Shown here: piece by piece, positions 1-10,380 of the stretch
Position numbering within the stretch: the stretch's first letter is position 1
Layout: the number at the start of each line of letters is the position of its first letter
DNA from: Burkholderiales bacterium
Lineage (GTDB): Bacteria; Pseudomonadota; Gammaproteobacteria; Burkholderiales; SG8-41
Assembly: GCA_019749945.1 (NCBI GenBank)
Contig: JAIEPF010000006.1
Location: forward strand, 1-64,000
Direction of reading: 5' to 3'
DNA: 64,000 nt
Program-made: the position numbers and the translations under genes
The notes under the pieces: generated by a model
Told to the model about the DNA's origin: nothing
The model's input: only the letters and a program-made list of their open reading frames with translations
The model's database searches: none

Positions 1-73
1 CTTCTCGTTTGGCCATGCAAAAAACGTAGCACGGCCTTTCTGAAAAGTACAGAACCCATTTATGAAATGACTT

Positions 74-886
74 CTAGTTACCCGTCAAAGACTTCGCCAG
101 CATCAGCACCCAGTCCGGCTTGGTCAGCACCGGGCGGTGGCGGAACACATCGCCGTCGACCGCGGTGATTTTGCTGAGTATGCGATCGCCGCCGGCGATG
201 ATGGTGCGCATTTCGAGGCCGATGCGGCCCTTCAGGATGCGGCCCAGCGGTTTGCCTGAATACAGCAGCTCACGGCTGCGTTGCACCTGGAAGGCCATGA
301 ACCGCGGCCACGCGCCGCCGGCGTCGCCTTGCGCAATTTGATCTTCAGTGATGCCGTAACGCTGCATGTCGTCCTGGGGGAAATAGACGCGATCCTTGCG
401 CCAGTCGATGGCGACATCCTGCCAGAAGTTGATCAGTTGCAGGCTCGAGCAGATGGCGTTGGAGTATTCGATGTTTTTGGGCGTGGCCGCGCCGTAGAGT
501 ACCAGCAGCAGCCGGCCCACCGGATCGGCCGAGCGGTGGCAGTAGTCGAGCAGGTCGGCGTAAGTGGCATACCGTTTGGTGGTGACGTCCTGGGCGAAAG
601 CCGACAGCAGGTCGTGGAAGGCGTCGATCGGCAACCGGTATTCGCGGATGATCGCGGCGAGGTCGCCGAACCACGGGATGCCCGGCGGTTCATCGCGTGC
701 GATGCCTTGCAGTTCACGGCTGAAAGTCGCCAGTTGCGCCAGCCGCTCGGCGTCCGCTGCGTCGCCTTCATCGGCAAAGTCGTCAGCCTCGCGCGCGAAG
801 CGGTAAATCAGGGCAACAGGGCGCCGCAGGCGGCGCGGCAGCAGGATGGATGCGACGGGAAAATTTTCGTAGTGGTCGACAGCCAC
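74..886 (-). CDS. hpnC: Squalene/phytoene synthase family protein HpnC
   Basis: Trans-isoprenyl diphosphate synthase of the hopanoid pathway. In the HpnCDE route, HpnC acts on the presqualene diphosphate intermediate made by HpnD. Both Asp-rich Mg-binding motifs are visible: DDFAD at residues 35-39 and QDVAID near 156-161, followed by the family's RVYFPQDD stretch. The frame stays open upstream through the neighbouring tRNA-Leu, so the longest reading is impossible. I start at a GTG, which gives VAVDHYENFPVAS, the usual family N-terminus; no strong ribosome binding site precedes it. Length is 270 residues, normal for the family. hpnD and hpnE are not in the window and would be expected just beyond the left edge or elsewhere. 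Confidence 0.88.
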   Translation of the reverse strand: MAVDHYENFPVASILLPRRLRRPVALIYRFAREADDFADEGDAADAERLAQLATFSRELQGIARDEPPGIPWFGDLAAIIREYRLPIDAFHDLLSAFAQDVTTKRYATYADLLDYCHRSADPVGRLLLVLYGAATPKNIEYSNAICSSLQLINFWQDVAIDWRKDRVYFPQDDMQRYGITEDQIAQGDAGGAWPRFMAFQVQRSRELLYSGKPLGRILKGRIGLEMRTIIAGGDRILSKITAVDGDVFRHRPVLTKPDWVLMLAKSLTGN

Positions 887-1055
887 GGGATCCGGAAAAA
901 AGAGAATGCCATCAAAGGCTTGGCGTGTTTTGACGGGATGGGTTGCCAGCCCGGGGCCATGTCGCTCAGGGCCCAAGTATATTACAATCAAAGGGTTGCA
1001 AGAGGCTTCAAATGAGGCGGCAAGGCAGCCGGCGGGCCCGGAGCCATGTTGCAGC

Positions 1056-1140
1056 GCGAAAGTGGCGGAATTGGCAGACGCACCAGATTTAGGTTCTGGC
1101 GCCGAAAGGCGTGTGGGTTCGAGTCCCTCCTTTCGCACCA
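1056..1140 (+). tRNA. tRNA-Leu (anticodon TAG)
   Basis: An 85-nt cloverleaf with acceptor GCGAAAG pairing CTTTCGC, a long variable arm (GCGCCGAAAGGCGT) typical of class II tRNAs, T-arm GGGTTCGAGTCCC and an encoded CCA. The anticodon loop TTTAGGT gives TAG. It sits just ahead of tig and may share its transcript. Confidence 0.97.
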
Positions 1141-1177
1141 GGCCGCCGCTGATTACGAACTTACAGGGAATGATTTG

Positions 1178-2488
1178 ATGCAAGCGAATTTGGAAACGCT
1201 GGGCAGCCTGGAACGCAAACTGAACATTGCGGTACCGATGGCTGAAATCGACAGCGAAGTGGAGTCGCGGCTGAAGCAGTTGTCACGCACGGTCAAAATG
1301 GCCGGATTCCGGCCGGGCAAGGTGCCGTTCAAGGTGGTGGCCCAGCAATATGGTCCGCAGGTGCGCCAGGAAGTGCTCGGCGACACGCTGCAGAAAACCT
1401 TTGGTGATGCGGTGAATGCGCAGAAGCTGCGCGTTGCCGGTTATCCGAAATTCGATGCGGCGCCGCCGACTGACGGCGCCAATGAATTCCACTACAGCGC
1501 AACCTTCGAGATCTATCCCGAGGTGGTGGTCGGCGACGTGGCCAAAACCACGGTGACGCGCCCGACGCTGGAAGTGACGGATGGCGACATCGACAAGACG
1601 CTGGAGATCATGCGCAAGCAGCGCGTCACTTACGTGGCTGCGGCGCGCGCGGCCGCGAACGACGACCGCGTGACCATGGATTATGTCGGCAAGATCGACG
1701 GCGTGGAGTTTGCCGGCGGCAAGGGGGAGGGCCAGAGCGTGGTGCTCGGCTCGGGCCGTTTCCTGCCGGATTTCGAGAAACAGCTGCCGGGCATGAAGGC
1801 CGGGGACGTCAAAAGTTTTGAGCTGAAATTCCCCGATGACTACGCGGGCAAGGAAGTCGCGGGCAAAACCGCGGTGTTCGAAGTCACGGTCAAGGAAGTC
1901 GCTGCGCCGCAGCTGCCGGCAGTGGATGCCGAGTTCGCAAAAACCCTGGGCGTCGAGGACGGCGACCTGGCGAAAATGCGCGCCGAGATCCGCGGCAACC
2001 TCGAGCGCGAGGTCAAGGCGCGGCTGAAGGCACGGGTCAAGGAGCAGGTGATGGACGCGCTGCTCGCTGCGACCAACATCCAGGTGCCGAAGTCACTGGT
2101 CGACCTGGAAATCGGGCGGCTGCGCGACATGGCGAAGCAGGACCTGGCCTCGCGCGGCATCCCCGTGCGCGACGACATGCCGCTGCCGGCCGACCTGTTC
2201 GAGAAACAGGCGCAGCGCCGGGTCAGCCTCGGCCTGATCCTTGCCGAGGTGGTGCGCATCCAGAACCTCAACGCCAGGCCGGAGCAGGTGCGTGCGGCGG
2301 TGGAGGAGCAGGCGCAGAGTTACGAACACCCGCAGGAAGTGGTGAAATGGTTCTACCAGTCGCCGGAGCGGCTGCGCGACATCGAAGGCATGGTGCTCGA
2401 AGAGAACGTGGTGACCTGGGCGCTGGCGACGGCGAAAGTCGAAGACAAGGCGATTACCTTTGATGAACTGATGGGGAATGCGAAATGA
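1178..2488 (+). CDS. tig: Trigger factor, ribosome-associated chaperone and prolyl isomerase
   Basis: Binds ribosomal protein L23 at the exit tunnel and shields nascent chains in the cytosol. The N-terminal domain carries the ribosome-binding signature around GFRPGKVP (near residues 43-50). A central FKBP-type isomerase domain follows ([17 protein letters not shown] through [10 protein letters not shown]), then a helical C-terminal domain. It has 436 residues, the usual length. I start at the ATG that gives [15 protein letters not shown]; longer readings would run into tRNA-Leu. An AGGGA lies about 10 nt upstream. Its stop codon overlaps the clpP start, so tig and clpP are translationally coupled. 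Confidence 0.97.
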   Translation: MQANLETLGSLERKLNIAVPMAEIDSEVESRLKQLSRTVKMAGFRPGKVPFKVVAQQYGPQVRQEVLGDTLQKTFGDAVNAQKLRVAGYPKFDAAPPTDGANEFHYSATFEIYPEVVVGDVAKTTVTRPTLEVTDGDIDKTLEIMRKQRVTYVAAARAAANDDRVTMDYVGKIDGVEFAGGKGEGQSVVLGSGRFLPDFEKQLPGMKAGDVKSFELKFPDDYAGKEVAGKTAVFEVTVKEVAAPQLPAVDAEFAKTLGVEDGDLAKMRAEIRGNLEREVKARLKARVKEQVMDALLAATNIQVPKSLVDLEIGRLRDMAKQDLASRGIPVRDDMPLPADLFEKQAQRRVSLGLILAEVVRIQNLNARPEQVRAAVEEQAQSYEHPQEVVKWFYQSPERLRDIEGMVLEENVVTWALATAKVEDKAITFDELMGNAK

Positions 2489-3135
2489 TGCGTTACACCG
2501 AGCCGCAGGCGATGATGGAGCCGCAGGGTCTGGGCCTGATCCCGATGGTGATCGAGCAGAGCGGTCGCGGTGAGCGCGCCTATGACATCTATTCGCGGCT
2601 GTTGAAGGAGCGCGTGGTGTTCCTGGTCGGACCGGTGAACGAGGTCACGGCCAACGTGATTGTCGCCCAGCTGCTGTTCCTCGAATCGGAAAACCCCGAC
2701 AAGGACATCTCGTTCTACATCAACTCGCCGGGCGGGTCGGTGTCGGCGGGGCTGGCCATTTACGACACCATGCAGTTCATCAAACCCGACGTCTCGACCC
2801 TTTGCGTCGGCCAGGCGGCGAGCATGGGCGCGCTGCTGCTGACGGCGGGCGCCAAAGGCAAACGTTTCTGCCTGCCCAATTCGCGGGTGATGATTCACCA
2901 GCCGATGGGCGGATTCCAGGGCCAGGCCTCGGATATCGAGATCCATGCCAAGGAAATCCTGTTCCTGAAGGGCAAGTTGAACGAGATCATGGCCAAACAT
3001 TCCGGACAGAGCGTCGATGCCATCGGCCGCGACACCGACCGCGACAACTTCCTTTCTGCGGAACAGGCGGTAAACTACGGCCTGGTGGACAAGGTGCTGA
3101 CCAGCCGGGCGGATACCGTCGTAGCGGTCAAGTAG
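2485..3135 (+). CDS. clpP: ATP-dependent Clp protease proteolytic subunit
   Basis: Serine peptidase that forms a double heptamer ring and degrades substrates unfolded by ClpX or ClpA. The catalytic triad is intact: Ser113 in [10 protein letters not shown], His138 in VMIHQPMGG and Asp187 in DTDRDNFLS. The spacing matches E. coli ClpP. It is 216 residues long with a short propeptide-like N-terminus. The start overlaps the tig stop; tandem ATG codons at 2485 and 2488 leave the exact start open. It forms the usual tig-clpP-clpX-lon proteostasis block. Confidence 0.98.
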   Translation: MMRYTEPQAMMEPQGLGLIPMVIEQSGRGERAYDIYSRLLKERVVFLVGPVNEVTANVIVAQLLFLESENPDKDISFYINSPGGSVSAGLAIYDTMQFIKPDVSTLCVGQAASMGALLLTAGAKGKRFCLPNSRVMIHQPMGGFQGQASDIEIHAKEILFLKGKLNEIMAKHSGQSVDAIGRDTDRDNFLSAEQAVNYGLVDKVLTSRADTVVAVK

Positions 3136-3249
3136 TTGCGGTAAAGTAGTGGTGCAAGGCAATATTTTGAGCGGTAAAACGGGCTTCCGGGACGGAATTT
3201 TCACCCGTGCCGGCGGTCACAGTGCAACAGTCGACAAAGGGTTGCGGGC

Positions 3250-4518
3250 ATGACCGAAAAAGTAAGCGGTGAAAAGCTGCTGTACTGCTCGTTCTGCGGG
3301 AAGAGCCAGCACGAGGTGCGCAAGCTCATCGCGGGACCGTCGGTGTTCATCTGCGACGAATGCATCGAGCTGTGCAATGACATCATCCGCGAGGAAACCC
3401 AGGGCGATCAGGGCACCAAGGGCGCCAAGTCCGACCTGCCGGTGCCGCATGAGATCCGCGACATCCTGAACCAGTACGTGATCGGCCAGGACCTCGCCAA
3501 GCGCATCCTGTCGGTGGCGGTCTACAACCACTACAAGCGCCTGCGCAACGTCAGCAAGAACGATGACGTCGAGCTGGCGAAATCGAACATCCTGCTGGTC
3601 GGGCCCACGGGCTCGGGCAAGACGCTGCTGGCGCAGACGCTGGCGCGGCTGCTCAACGTGCCCTTCGTGATGGCCGATGCGACCACGTTGACCGAAGCCG
3701 GTTATGTCGGCGAGGACGTCGAAAACATCATCCAGAAGCTGCTGCAGAAATGCGACTACGACGTCGAGAAGGCGCAGCGCGGCATCGTCTATATCGACGA
3801 AATCGACAAGATTTCGCGCAAGTCGGACAACCCCTCGATCACCCGCGACGTGTCGGGCGAGGGCGTGCAGCAGGCGCTGCTGAAACTGATCGAAGGCACC
3901 ATCGCCTCGGTGCCGCCGCAGGGCGGGCGCAAACATCCAAACCAGGAATTCGTGCAGGTCGACACCACCAACATCCTGTTCATCTGCGGCGGCGCATTCG
4001 GCGGGCTGGACAAGATCATCCGCGAGCGCTCGGAAAAAAGCGGCATCGGCTTCGGCGCCGATGTGCGCAGCAAGGACAGCCGCAAGGACATGGCGGTGGT
4101 GCTGCGCGACGTGCAGCCCGAGGACCTGATCAAATACGGCCTGATCCCGGAATTTGTCGGCCGTCTGCCGGTGGTTGCAACATTGGCGGAGCTCGACGAA
4201 GCGGCGCTGATGGAAATCCTGACGCAGCCGAAGAATGCGCTGCTGAAACAGTTTCAGAAAATGTTCAGCATGGAAGGCGTCGAGCTGGAGGTGCGCGATG
4301 CGGCGCTGCGCGCGATTGCGCGCAAGGCGCTGGAGCGCAAGACCGGCGCACGCGGCCTGCGCTCGATCATCGAACACACGCTGCTCAACACCATGTTCGA
4401 TCTGCCGTCGCTGGAAAACGTCGTCAAGGTGGCGGTTGACGAAGGCACCATCCTCAGCGACGCGCCCCCGCTGCTCATTTACTCGGACCAACCCAAAGTT
4501 GCCGGATCAACCGTCTGA
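3250..4518 (+). CDS. clpX: Clp protease ATP-binding unfoldase ClpX
   Basis: AAA+ hexamer that recognises tagged substrates and threads them into ClpP. The N-terminal zinc-binding domain has Cys13, Cys16, Cys35 and Cys38. Walker A is GPTGSGKT at 118-125 and Walker B is IVYIDEID near 179-186. The pore loop GYVGED (151-156) and the ClpP-docking IGF loop (GIGFGADV) are also present. At 422 residues it is full length. A 114-bp gap separates it from clpP. Confidence 0.98.
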   Translation: MTEKVSGEKLLYCSFCGKSQHEVRKLIAGPSVFICDECIELCNDIIREETQGDQGTKGAKSDLPVPHEIRDILNQYVIGQDLAKRILSVAVYNHYKRLRNVSKNDDVELAKSNILLVGPTGSGKTLLAQTLARLLNVPFVMADATTLTEAGYVGEDVENIIQKLLQKCDYDVEKAQRGIVYIDEIDKISRKSDNPSITRDVSGEGVQQALLKLIEGTIASVPPQGGRKHPNQEFVQVDTTNILFICGGAFGGLDKIIRERSEKSGIGFGADVRSKDSRKDMAVVLRDVQPEDLIKYGLIPEFVGRLPVVATLAELDEAALMEILTQPKNALLKQFQKMFSMEGVELEVRDAALRAIARKALERKTGARGLRSIIEHTLLNTMFDLPSLENVVKVAVDEGTILSDAPPLLIYSDQPKVAGSTV

Positions 4519-4629
4519 CGAAGGCGCGGGAGCAGGCACCCCGCGCGGTGGGCCCAAGCTTCGATGCGGACGGAGCGGCGGTGGTGACGTCGCCGCCACG
4601 GGTTGCGGGCGCCGGCGCCATTCCCGCGC

Positions 4630-4657
4630 CTTGAATTGGTTTGTAATGCCCCAAGCT
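4630..4657 (+). promoter_or_regulatory. Sigma-32 (RpoH) type heat-shock promoter for lon
   Basis: CTTGAAT is followed after 12 nt by CCCCAAGCT. E. coli groE has CTTGAAG, 12 nt, CCCCATTT, so both boxes and the spacing agree. It lies about 45 nt ahead of the lon start, as expected for a heat-shock gene. RpoH control is inferred from the match only. Confidence 0.8.
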
Positions 4658-4699
4658 GCCCCCTAGATGCACCCATATTGACTCTCTCAGGTGATGCCA

Positions 4700-7108
4700 A
4701 TGAATGACCAAATCAGCAGTGAAATCAGCAAGATGGAAATGCCCCTGCTCCCGTTACGGGATGTCGTGGTGTTCCCGCACATGGTCATTCCGCTGTTTGT
4801 CGGACGACCCAAATCGATCAAGGCGCTGGAAACCGCAATGGAAACGGGGAAAAGCATCGTGCTGGTGGCGCAGAAATCCGCCGCCAAGGACGAGCCCGCG
4901 CCGGATGATCTCTACGATGTCGGCAGCATTGCCAACATCCTGCAGATGCTGAAACTGCCGGACGGCACCGTGAAGGTGCTGGTCGAAGGCAGCCAGCGCG
5001 CGCGCATCCACAGCGTCGAAGACGTCAAGACCCATTTCACGGTGCAGGTCACGCCGATCGCCAGCGACCCGGCCACGGACAGCGAAACCGAGGCAATGCG
5101 GCGCACGATGATCCAGCAGTTCGACCAGTACGTGAAGCTGAACAAGAAGATTCCGCCGGAGATCCTGACCTCGCTGGCGGGCATCGACGAGGCCGGCCGC
5201 CTGGCCGACACCATCGCCGCCCATCTGCCGCTGAAACTCGAACAGAAGCAGGAAGTGCTGGAGATGATCAGCGTCAAGCAGCGTCTGGAGCACCTGCTGA
5301 AGGTGGTCGACGGTGAACTCGACATCCTGCAGGTGGAAAAACGCATCCGCGGCCGCGTCAAGCGCCAGATGGAGAAAAGCCAGCGCGAGTATTACCTGAA
5401 CGAGCAGGTGAAGGCGATCCAGAAGGAACTGGGCGAGACCGAGGAAGGTGCGGACATCGACGAGATCGAAAAACGCATCAAGGCCGCGCGCATGCCCAAG
5501 GAAGCGCGCAAAAAAGCCGATGCCGAACTGAAAAAGCTCAAGCTGATGTCACCGATGTCGGCCGAAGCGACCGTCGTGCGCAATTACATCGACGCGCTGA
5601 TCGGTCTGCCGTGGCGCAAGAAGAGCAAGATCAGCGCCGACCTCAGCATCGCCGAAAAAGTCCTCGATGAGGATCATTATGGCCTGGAAAAGGTCAAGGA
5701 ACGCATCGTCGAGTATCTCGCCGTGCAGCAGCGCGTCGACAAGATGAAGGCGCCGATCCTGTGCCTCGTTGGCGCCCCCGGCGTCGGCAAGACCTCGCTT
5801 GGCCAGTCGATCGCGCGCTCGACCAACCGCAAGTTCATCCGCATGTCGCTCGGCGGCGTGCGCGACGAGGCGGAAATCCGCGGCCATCGTCGCACCTACA
5901 TCGGTTCCATGCCGGGCAAGATCCTCCAGAACATGGCCAAGGTGGGGGTGCGTAACCCATTGTTTTTATTGGATGAAGTGGACAAGATGGGGATGGATTT
6001 CCGGGGCGACCCGGCGTCCGCGCTGCTCGAGGTGCTGGATCCCGAGCAGAACCACACCTTTGTCGATCACTACATCGAGGTCGAGTACGACCTCTCTGAC
6101 GTGATGTTCGTCGCCACCGCGAATACGCTGAACATTCCGGCGGCGCTGCTCGACCGCATGGAAGTGATCCGCCTGTCGGGTTATACCGAAGACGAAAAAA
6201 TCCACATCGCCGAGCATCACCTGCTGCGCAAAACCATGGAGAACCACGGCCTCAAGGCCGAGGAGCTGGTGGTGGCGGAGAGCGCGTTGCGCGATATGGT
6301 GCGTTACTACACACGCGAGGCGGGCGTGCGCAGCCTCGAGCGCGAAATTTCCAAGATCTGCCGCAAGGTGGTGAAGGAACTGGTCAGCGGCGGCAAGGAA
6401 CGCAGGATCACGGTCAGCTCGCGCAACCTCGAAAAGTACCTGGGGGTGCACCGTTATTCCTTCGGCATCGCCGAGAAGAAAAACCAGATCGGCCAGGTCA
6501 ACGGCCTCGCCTGGACCGAGGTCGGCGGCGAACTGCTGTCGATCGAGGCCGCGACCATGGCGGGCAAGGGCAAGATGACGACCACCGGCAAGCTGGGCGA
6601 GGTCATGCAGGAGTCGGTGCAGGCCGCGATGTCGGTGGTGCGCAGCCGTTCGCCGCGCCTCGGCATACACCCCGACTTCTACCAGAAGAATGACATCCAC
6701 ATCCACCTGCCGGAGGGTGCCACGCCGAAGGACGGTCCCAGCGCGGGCATCGGCATCTGCACGGCGATGGTGTCGGTGCTGACCGGCATCCCGGTGCGCG
6801 CCGACGTGGCGATGACCGGCGAGATCACGCTGCGCGGCGAGGTGCTGCCGATCGGCGGGCTCAAGGAAAAACTGCTGGCGGCGCATCGCGGCGGCATCAA
6901 GACCGTGCTGATCCCTGAGGAAAACGTCAAGGATCTGAAGGAGATTCCGGACAACGTCAAGAACAAGCTCGACATCCACCCGGTGAAGTGGATCGACCAG
7001 GTGCTCGAGCTGGCGCTGGAACGCAAGCCGGAACCGCTGGCCGAGGAGCAAGCCGTGCCGGTGCCGGCTGCGGATGGCAGCACGGCGCCTGCGGCAATCA
7101 AGCATTAA
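4700..7108 (+). CDS. lon: ATP-dependent protease Lon
   Basis: Hexameric AAA+ serine protease that degrades damaged and regulatory proteins. Order: N-terminal LON substrate domain ([20 protein letters not shown]), coiled-coil region, ATPase with Walker [11 protein letters not shown], and C-terminal protease domain. The catalytic dyad is Ser681 in PKDGPSAG and Lys724 in GGLKEKLL, 43 residues apart as in E. coli. I chose the third in-frame start (ATG giving MNDQISSEI) because CAGGTGA sits 6 nt upstream. Starts at 4691 (GTG) or 4694 (ATG) would add two or three residues. It lies directly behind a heat-shock-type promoter. Confidence 0.97.
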   Translation: MNDQISSEISKMEMPLLPLRDVVVFPHMVIPLFVGRPKSIKALETAMETGKSIVLVAQKSAAKDEPAPDDLYDVGSIANILQMLKLPDGTVKVLVEGSQRARIHSVEDVKTHFTVQVTPIASDPATDSETEAMRRTMIQQFDQYVKLNKKIPPEILTSLAGIDEAGRLADTIAAHLPLKLEQKQEVLEMISVKQRLEHLLKVVDGELDILQVEKRIRGRVKRQMEKSQREYYLNEQVKAIQKELGETEEGADIDEIEKRIKAARMPKEARKKADAELKKLKLMSPMSAEATVVRNYIDALIGLPWRKKSKISADLSIAEKVLDEDHYGLEKVKERIVEYLAVQQRVDKMKAPILCLVGAPGVGKTSLGQSIARSTNRKFIRMSLGGVRDEAEIRGHRRTYIGSMPGKILQNMAKVGVRNPLFLLDEVDKMGMDFRGDPASALLEVLDPEQNHTFVDHYIEVEYDLSDVMFVATANTLNIPAALLDRMEVIRLSGYTEDEKIHIAEHHLLRKTMENHGLKAEELVVAESALRDMVRYYTREAGVRSLEREISKICRKVVKELVSGGKERRITVSSRNLEKYLGVHRYSFGIAEKKNQIGQVNGLAWTEVGGELLSIEAATMAGKGKMTTTGKLGEVMQESVQAAMSVVRSRSPRLGIHPDFYQKNDIHIHLPEGATPKDGPSAGIGICTAMVSVLTGIPVRADVAMTGEITLRGEVLPIGGLKEKLLAAHRGGIKTVLIPEENVKDLKEIPDNVKNKLDIHPVKWIDQVLELALERKPEPLAEEQAVPVPAADGSTAPAAIKH

Positions 7109-7120
7109 GCGCCCCTGTGC

Positions 7121-7149
7121 TGGAAATCGGGGCCGGATTGGGCTACAAT
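7121..7149 (+). promoter_or_regulatory. Sigma-70 type promoter for the tRNA-Val gene
   Basis: TGGAAA, 17 nt, TACAAT, ending 16 nt before the tRNA-Val 5' end. The -10 box is good and the -35 box matches four of six consensus positions. Confidence 0.55.
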
Positions 7150-7165
7150 CCGGCCCTTTGTTCGC

Positions 7166-7241
7166 GGGTGCTTAGCTCAGCTGGTAGAGCGTCGCCCTTA
7201 CAAGGCGAATGTCGGCGGTTCGATCCCGTCAGCACCCACCA
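7166..7241 (+). tRNA. tRNA-Val (anticodon TAC)
   Basis: A 76-nt cloverleaf with acceptor GGGTGCT pairing AGCACCC, anticodon loop CTTACAA giving TAC, T-arm GGCGGTTCGATCCCGTC and an encoded CCA. Confidence 0.97.
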
Positions 7242-7254
7242 GCAGTACGGCAGC

Positions 7255-7322
7255 GATGAGTGCTGAATGCGGAGCGCAGGACTGATTTCGGTTCATCACT
7301 CATCATTCCGCGCTCAGCATTG
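7255..7322 (+). repeat. Imperfect palindrome of the GATGAGTG repeat family
   Basis: The left part carries GATGAGTGCTGAATGCGGA. The right part carries TCATCACTCATCATTCCGC followed by GCTCAGCATT, roughly the reverse complement with the blocks permuted. It is built from the same GTGATGA heptamer as elements at 15926 and 21341. It occupies the spacer between two tRNA genes. Confidence 0.65.
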
Positions 7323-7330
7323 GAAGTAAT

Positions 7331-7407
7331 GGAGTGGTAGTTCAGTTGGTTAGAATACCGGCCTGTCACGCCGGGGGTCGCGGGTTCGAGTCCCGTCCAC
7401 TCCGCCA
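7331..7407 (+). tRNA. tRNA-Asp (anticodon GTC)
   Basis: A 77-nt cloverleaf with acceptor GGAGTGG pairing CCACTCC, anticodon loop CTGTCAC giving GTC, T-arm CGGGTTCGAGTCCCG and an encoded CCA. Confidence 0.97.
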
Positions 7408-7415
7408 GCTAATGT

Positions 7416-7446
7416 AAAAAAGGCGAACCTGGTTCGCCTTTTTTCT
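7416..7446 (+). terminator. Rho-independent terminator after tRNA-Asp
   Basis: A run of six A, stem GGCGAA and TTCGCC with loop CCTGG, then six T. It closes the tRNA unit 9 nt after the CCA. Confidence 0.85.
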
Positions 7447-7499
7447 TATGGCGCCGGCGCGGCGCCGATTTCCGGGTATCCGGAGTGGAGAGAGTAAGA

Positions 7500-9395
7500 A
7501 TGTTCAATTTGATCGAGAAACACCGTAAAGGGGTCATGATCGGGATTTTCATACTGATCATTCCGCCTTTCGCCTTTTTTGGCATCGACTCCTATTTTCA
7601 GAAGGGCGCCGGCGCCGACGTCGTGGCGACCGTCGGCGATTACAAGGTTTCCCAGGGCGAATTCGCGATGGCCTTGCGCGAACGCCAGGAAATGCTGCAG
7701 CGGATGTCGGGCGGCCGTGTTGATCCCGCCATGCTCGACAGCACAGAACTGCGTTTCTCGGTGGTCGACAACCTGGTGCAGCAGCGCCTGCTGATGGATC
7801 GCGCGGTGCGCGCCGGGCTGGTCATCACCGACCGCCAGGTCCAGGACATCGTCGGCAATGTCGAGGCCTTCCGCGAAAACGGCAAGTTTTCCTATGCCCG
7901 TTATGAAGAACTGCTCAAGGGCCAGGGCATGACGCCGGTGATTTTTGAGCAGCGCATGCGCCAGGACCTGCTGGTCGATCATGTGACCCACGCCTATACC
8001 GCCTCCGCTTTTGTGTCGCGCGCCGAAGCGGCCCTGCTGCAGCGCATTTCGGATCAGCAGCGCGAAATCAGCCATTTTGTGCTGAGCGCCGAGCGTTTTG
8101 TGCCGCAGGTCAAGCTCGAGGCCGATGCGGCGAAAAAATACTATGACAGCCACCAGGACGAGTTCCGGGTGCCGGAGCAGGTGCGCATCGAATTCGTGTC
8201 ACTGAGCGCGGACAGCCTGCTTGCGCAGATGCAGCCCCCGGCGGCCGAAGTGCGCAAGGCCTATGACGACAACCTGAAGCGTTTCGAGGTCAAGGAGGCG
8301 CGCCAGGCCAGCCATATCCTGATCACCCCGGATGCCGGCGGCGGGGCCGACGCGAAGAAAAAAGCCAGGGCCCGCGCCGAAGAGCTGTACGCGCAGCTGA
8401 AAAAGAATCCCAGGGATTTTGCCGAACTGGCCAAAAAGTACTCACAGGATCCGGGGTCGGCGACCAACGGCGGCGACCTCGGTTTTTTCGAGCGCGGTGC
8501 GATGGTCAAAGCCTTTGACGACGCGGTGTTTTCCATGAAAGCCGGCGAGATTTCGGCGCCGGTGGAGAGCGAGTTCGGTTATCACATCATCCGCCTGACC
8601 GCGGTGCGCGGCGGCAAGGGCAAGACCTTCGAGGAGGCGCGGCCGGAGATCGAGACCGAACTGAAGAAACAGCTGGCGGGGCGCAAGTTCGCCGAGCTGG
8701 CGGAGGCGTTCAGCAATACGCTGTTCGAGCAGTCGGACAGCCTGAAGGCGGCCGCGGAGCTGGTCAAGGCGGCCCCGCAGAAAAGCGGCTGGATTACGCG
8801 CAACAGCGTCGACAATTCAATGCCCGGCAACCAGAAGCTGCTGCAGGCGGTGTTTTCGGAAGACGTGCTGAAAAACAAGCGCAACACCGAGGCCATCGAA
8901 GTGGCGCCCGGCGTGCTGGTCGGGGCGCGGGTTGCCGAGTACAAGCCGGCCACGATCCAGCCGTTTGACCAGGTCAGCGGCGCGCTGCAGAAAAAACTGA
9001 CCCTGCAGCAGGCCGGCCAGCTGGCGGCGCAGGAGGGACGCGCCAAACTGGAGGCGCTGAAGCAGGGCAAGGAGGCGCAGGTGACCTGGAGCGCGCCGCT
9101 GCTCGCCGGCCGCGGCGACCCCAAGGGCATCCCGGTCGAAGTGCTGCGCCAGGCATTCAAGACCGACGTCAGCAAATTGCCGGCCTATGCCGGAACCGAA
9201 ACGCCGGGCGGCGGTTATACGCTGTTGCGGATCAGCAAGGTGCAGGAATCAACGGAAAGTGCCCGCGACAAGCAGAACACGATTGCGCAGACACTGCGTC
9301 AGGTGGCGGGCCAGGCTGAACTTGCGGCTTACCTCGCGAGCCTGAAGCAGAAAAGCGAAGTCAAAATCCGCAAGGAAGCCATCGAGAAGAAGTAA
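7500..9395 (+). CDS. ppiD: PpiD-like periplasmic folding chaperone, parvulin type
   Basis: Inner-membrane-anchored SurA/PpiD family protein that helps fold outer-membrane and exported proteins. An N-terminal anchor helix (VMIGIFILIIPPFAFFGI) follows a short cytosolic stretch, then a SurA-like N domain. A single parvulin domain spans about residues 262-360 (ARQASHILIT through FGYHIIRLT), followed by a long C-terminal region. It is 631 residues long, close to E. coli PpiD. The start ATG gives MFNLIEKHRKG and has GGAGAG about 8 nt upstream. The position after lon is conserved in many proteobacteria. Confidence 0.93.
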   Translation: MFNLIEKHRKGVMIGIFILIIPPFAFFGIDSYFQKGAGADVVATVGDYKVSQGEFAMALRERQEMLQRMSGGRVDPAMLDSTELRFSVVDNLVQQRLLMDRAVRAGLVITDRQVQDIVGNVEAFRENGKFSYARYEELLKGQGMTPVIFEQRMRQDLLVDHVTHAYTASAFVSRAEAALLQRISDQQREISHFVLSAERFVPQVKLEADAAKKYYDSHQDEFRVPEQVRIEFVSLSADSLLAQMQPPAAEVRKAYDDNLKRFEVKEARQASHILITPDAGGGADAKKKARARAEELYAQLKKNPRDFAELAKKYSQDPGSATNGGDLGFFERGAMVKAFDDAVFSMKAGEISAPVESEFGYHIIRLTAVRGGKGKTFEEARPEIETELKKQLAGRKFAELAEAFSNTLFEQSDSLKAAAELVKAAPQKSGWITRNSVDNSMPGNQKLLQAVFSEDVLKNKRNTEAIEVAPGVLVGARVAEYKPATIQPFDQVSGALQKKLTLQQAGQLAAQEGRAKLEALKQGKEAQVTWSAPLLAGRGDPKGIPVEVLRQAFKTDVSKLPAYAGTETPGGGYTLLRISKVQESTESARDKQNTIAQTLRQVAGQAELAAYLASLKQKSEVKIRKEAIEKK

Positions 9396-9471
9396 CGGTA
9401 ACCATTGGCCGGCAAGGGCAGCCGGCGGCTGAACCCCTGGGCCGATAGAGGCGGCCAGCGGCTGTCAGATT

Positions 9472-9506
9472 AAACCCGGTAACCGTGGATGGTGCCGGGT
9501 TTTTTA
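9472..9506. terminator. Terminator between convergent ppiD and fabI
   Basis: Stem AAACCCGG and CCGGGTTT around an inner GGTAACC/GGT element, followed by a T run on the plus strand and an A run on the other side. It can serve both convergent genes. Confidence 0.75.
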
Positions 9507-10292
9507 TTCGCCGCGCATGCCGCCGACGACGGTGCTGAAACCGCAGTCGACGTAGGTGATTTCGCCGGTGATGCCGCCCGCCAGGTCGGACAGCAGGAAG
9601 GCCGCAGCATTGCCAACGTCCTCGATCGTGACATTGCGCCGCAGCGGCGCGTTGTCCTCGACGAATTTGAGGATTTTGCCGAAGCCGCCGATGCCCGCCG
9701 CGGCCAGGGTCTTGATCGGTCCCGCCGAAATGCCGTTGACGCGGATGCCCTGCGGGCCGAGGTCGCTGGCGAGGTAACGCACGCAGGCTTCGAGGCTGGC
9801 CTTGGCCAGGCCCATCACGTTGTAGTTGGGGACGGTGCGTTCCGCGCCGAGGTAGGTCAGTGTCAGCATCGCGCCCGGTTTTCCGGCCATCAGCGGCGCC
9901 GCACCCTTGGCCATCGCGGCAAAGCTGTAGCTGCTGATGTCGTGGGCCATGGCAAAGCCGTCACGGGTCAGGCCGTCGAGGAAATTGCCCTTCAGCGCCT
10001 CGCGCGGCGCAAAGGCGATCGAATGCAGCAGGCCGTCGAGCCCGCCCCATTCCGACTGCAACTTGGCATACAGCGCGGCGATCTGGTCGTCTTTTGAGAC
10101 ATCGCAGGGCAGCACCGGCACGGCGCCGAATTCCGCAGCGAGCTTGATTACGCGTTCCCGGATGTCCTCGCCCTGGTAGGTGAAGGCGAGTTGCGCACCT
10201 TCGCGGCTTGCCGCTTTGGCGATGCCGTAGGCGATGGAGCGGTTCGACAGCAGGCCGGTGATCAGGATTTTCTTGTCTTGCAGGAACGCCAT
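9504..10292 (-). CDS. fabI: Enoyl-[acyl-carrier-protein] reductase (NADH)
   Basis: Short-chain dehydrogenase fold enzyme that reduces trans-2-enoyl-ACP in the last step of each fatty acid elongation cycle. It has the FabI form of the nucleotide motif (ITGLLSNRSIAYGIA) and the active-site residues Tyr147, Tyr157 and Lys164 (TYLGAE, PNYNVMGLAK). At 262 residues the length is typical. It ends against ppiD across a shared terminator. Triclosan-type inhibitors act on this family in general; nothing here indicates resistance. Confidence 0.96.
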   Translation of the reverse strand: MAFLQDKKILITGLLSNRSIAYGIAKAASREGAQLAFTYQGEDIRERVIKLAAEFGAVPVLPCDVSKDDQIAALYAKLQSEWGGLDGLLHSIAFAPREALKGNFLDGLTRDGFAMAHDISSYSFAAMAKGAAPLMAGKPGAMLTLTYLGAERTVPNYNVMGLAKASLEACVRYLASDLGPQGIRVNGISAGPIKTLAAAGIGGFGKILKFVEDNAPLRRNVTIEDVGNAAAFLLSDLAGGITGEITYVDCGFSTVVGGMRGE

Positions 10293-10380
10293 GGTTTTTC
10301 CTGTGGTGATGATGCGGGGCAGCCAGCCGGCGATTATAACCAGAAGATCAGGCCGCCATTATCGGCTACACTTTCCGCCA

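Noticed and set aside
887..1183. Longer starts of hpnC and tig running through the tRNA-Leu gene
   Set aside because: The tRNA occupies this DNA, and the extra residues are simply its translation.
3217..4491. A 424-codon open frame opposite clpX, and a 379-codon frame opposite lon (5966-7105)
   Set aside because: Both are antisense to strongly conserved genes and show no domain or ribosome binding site.
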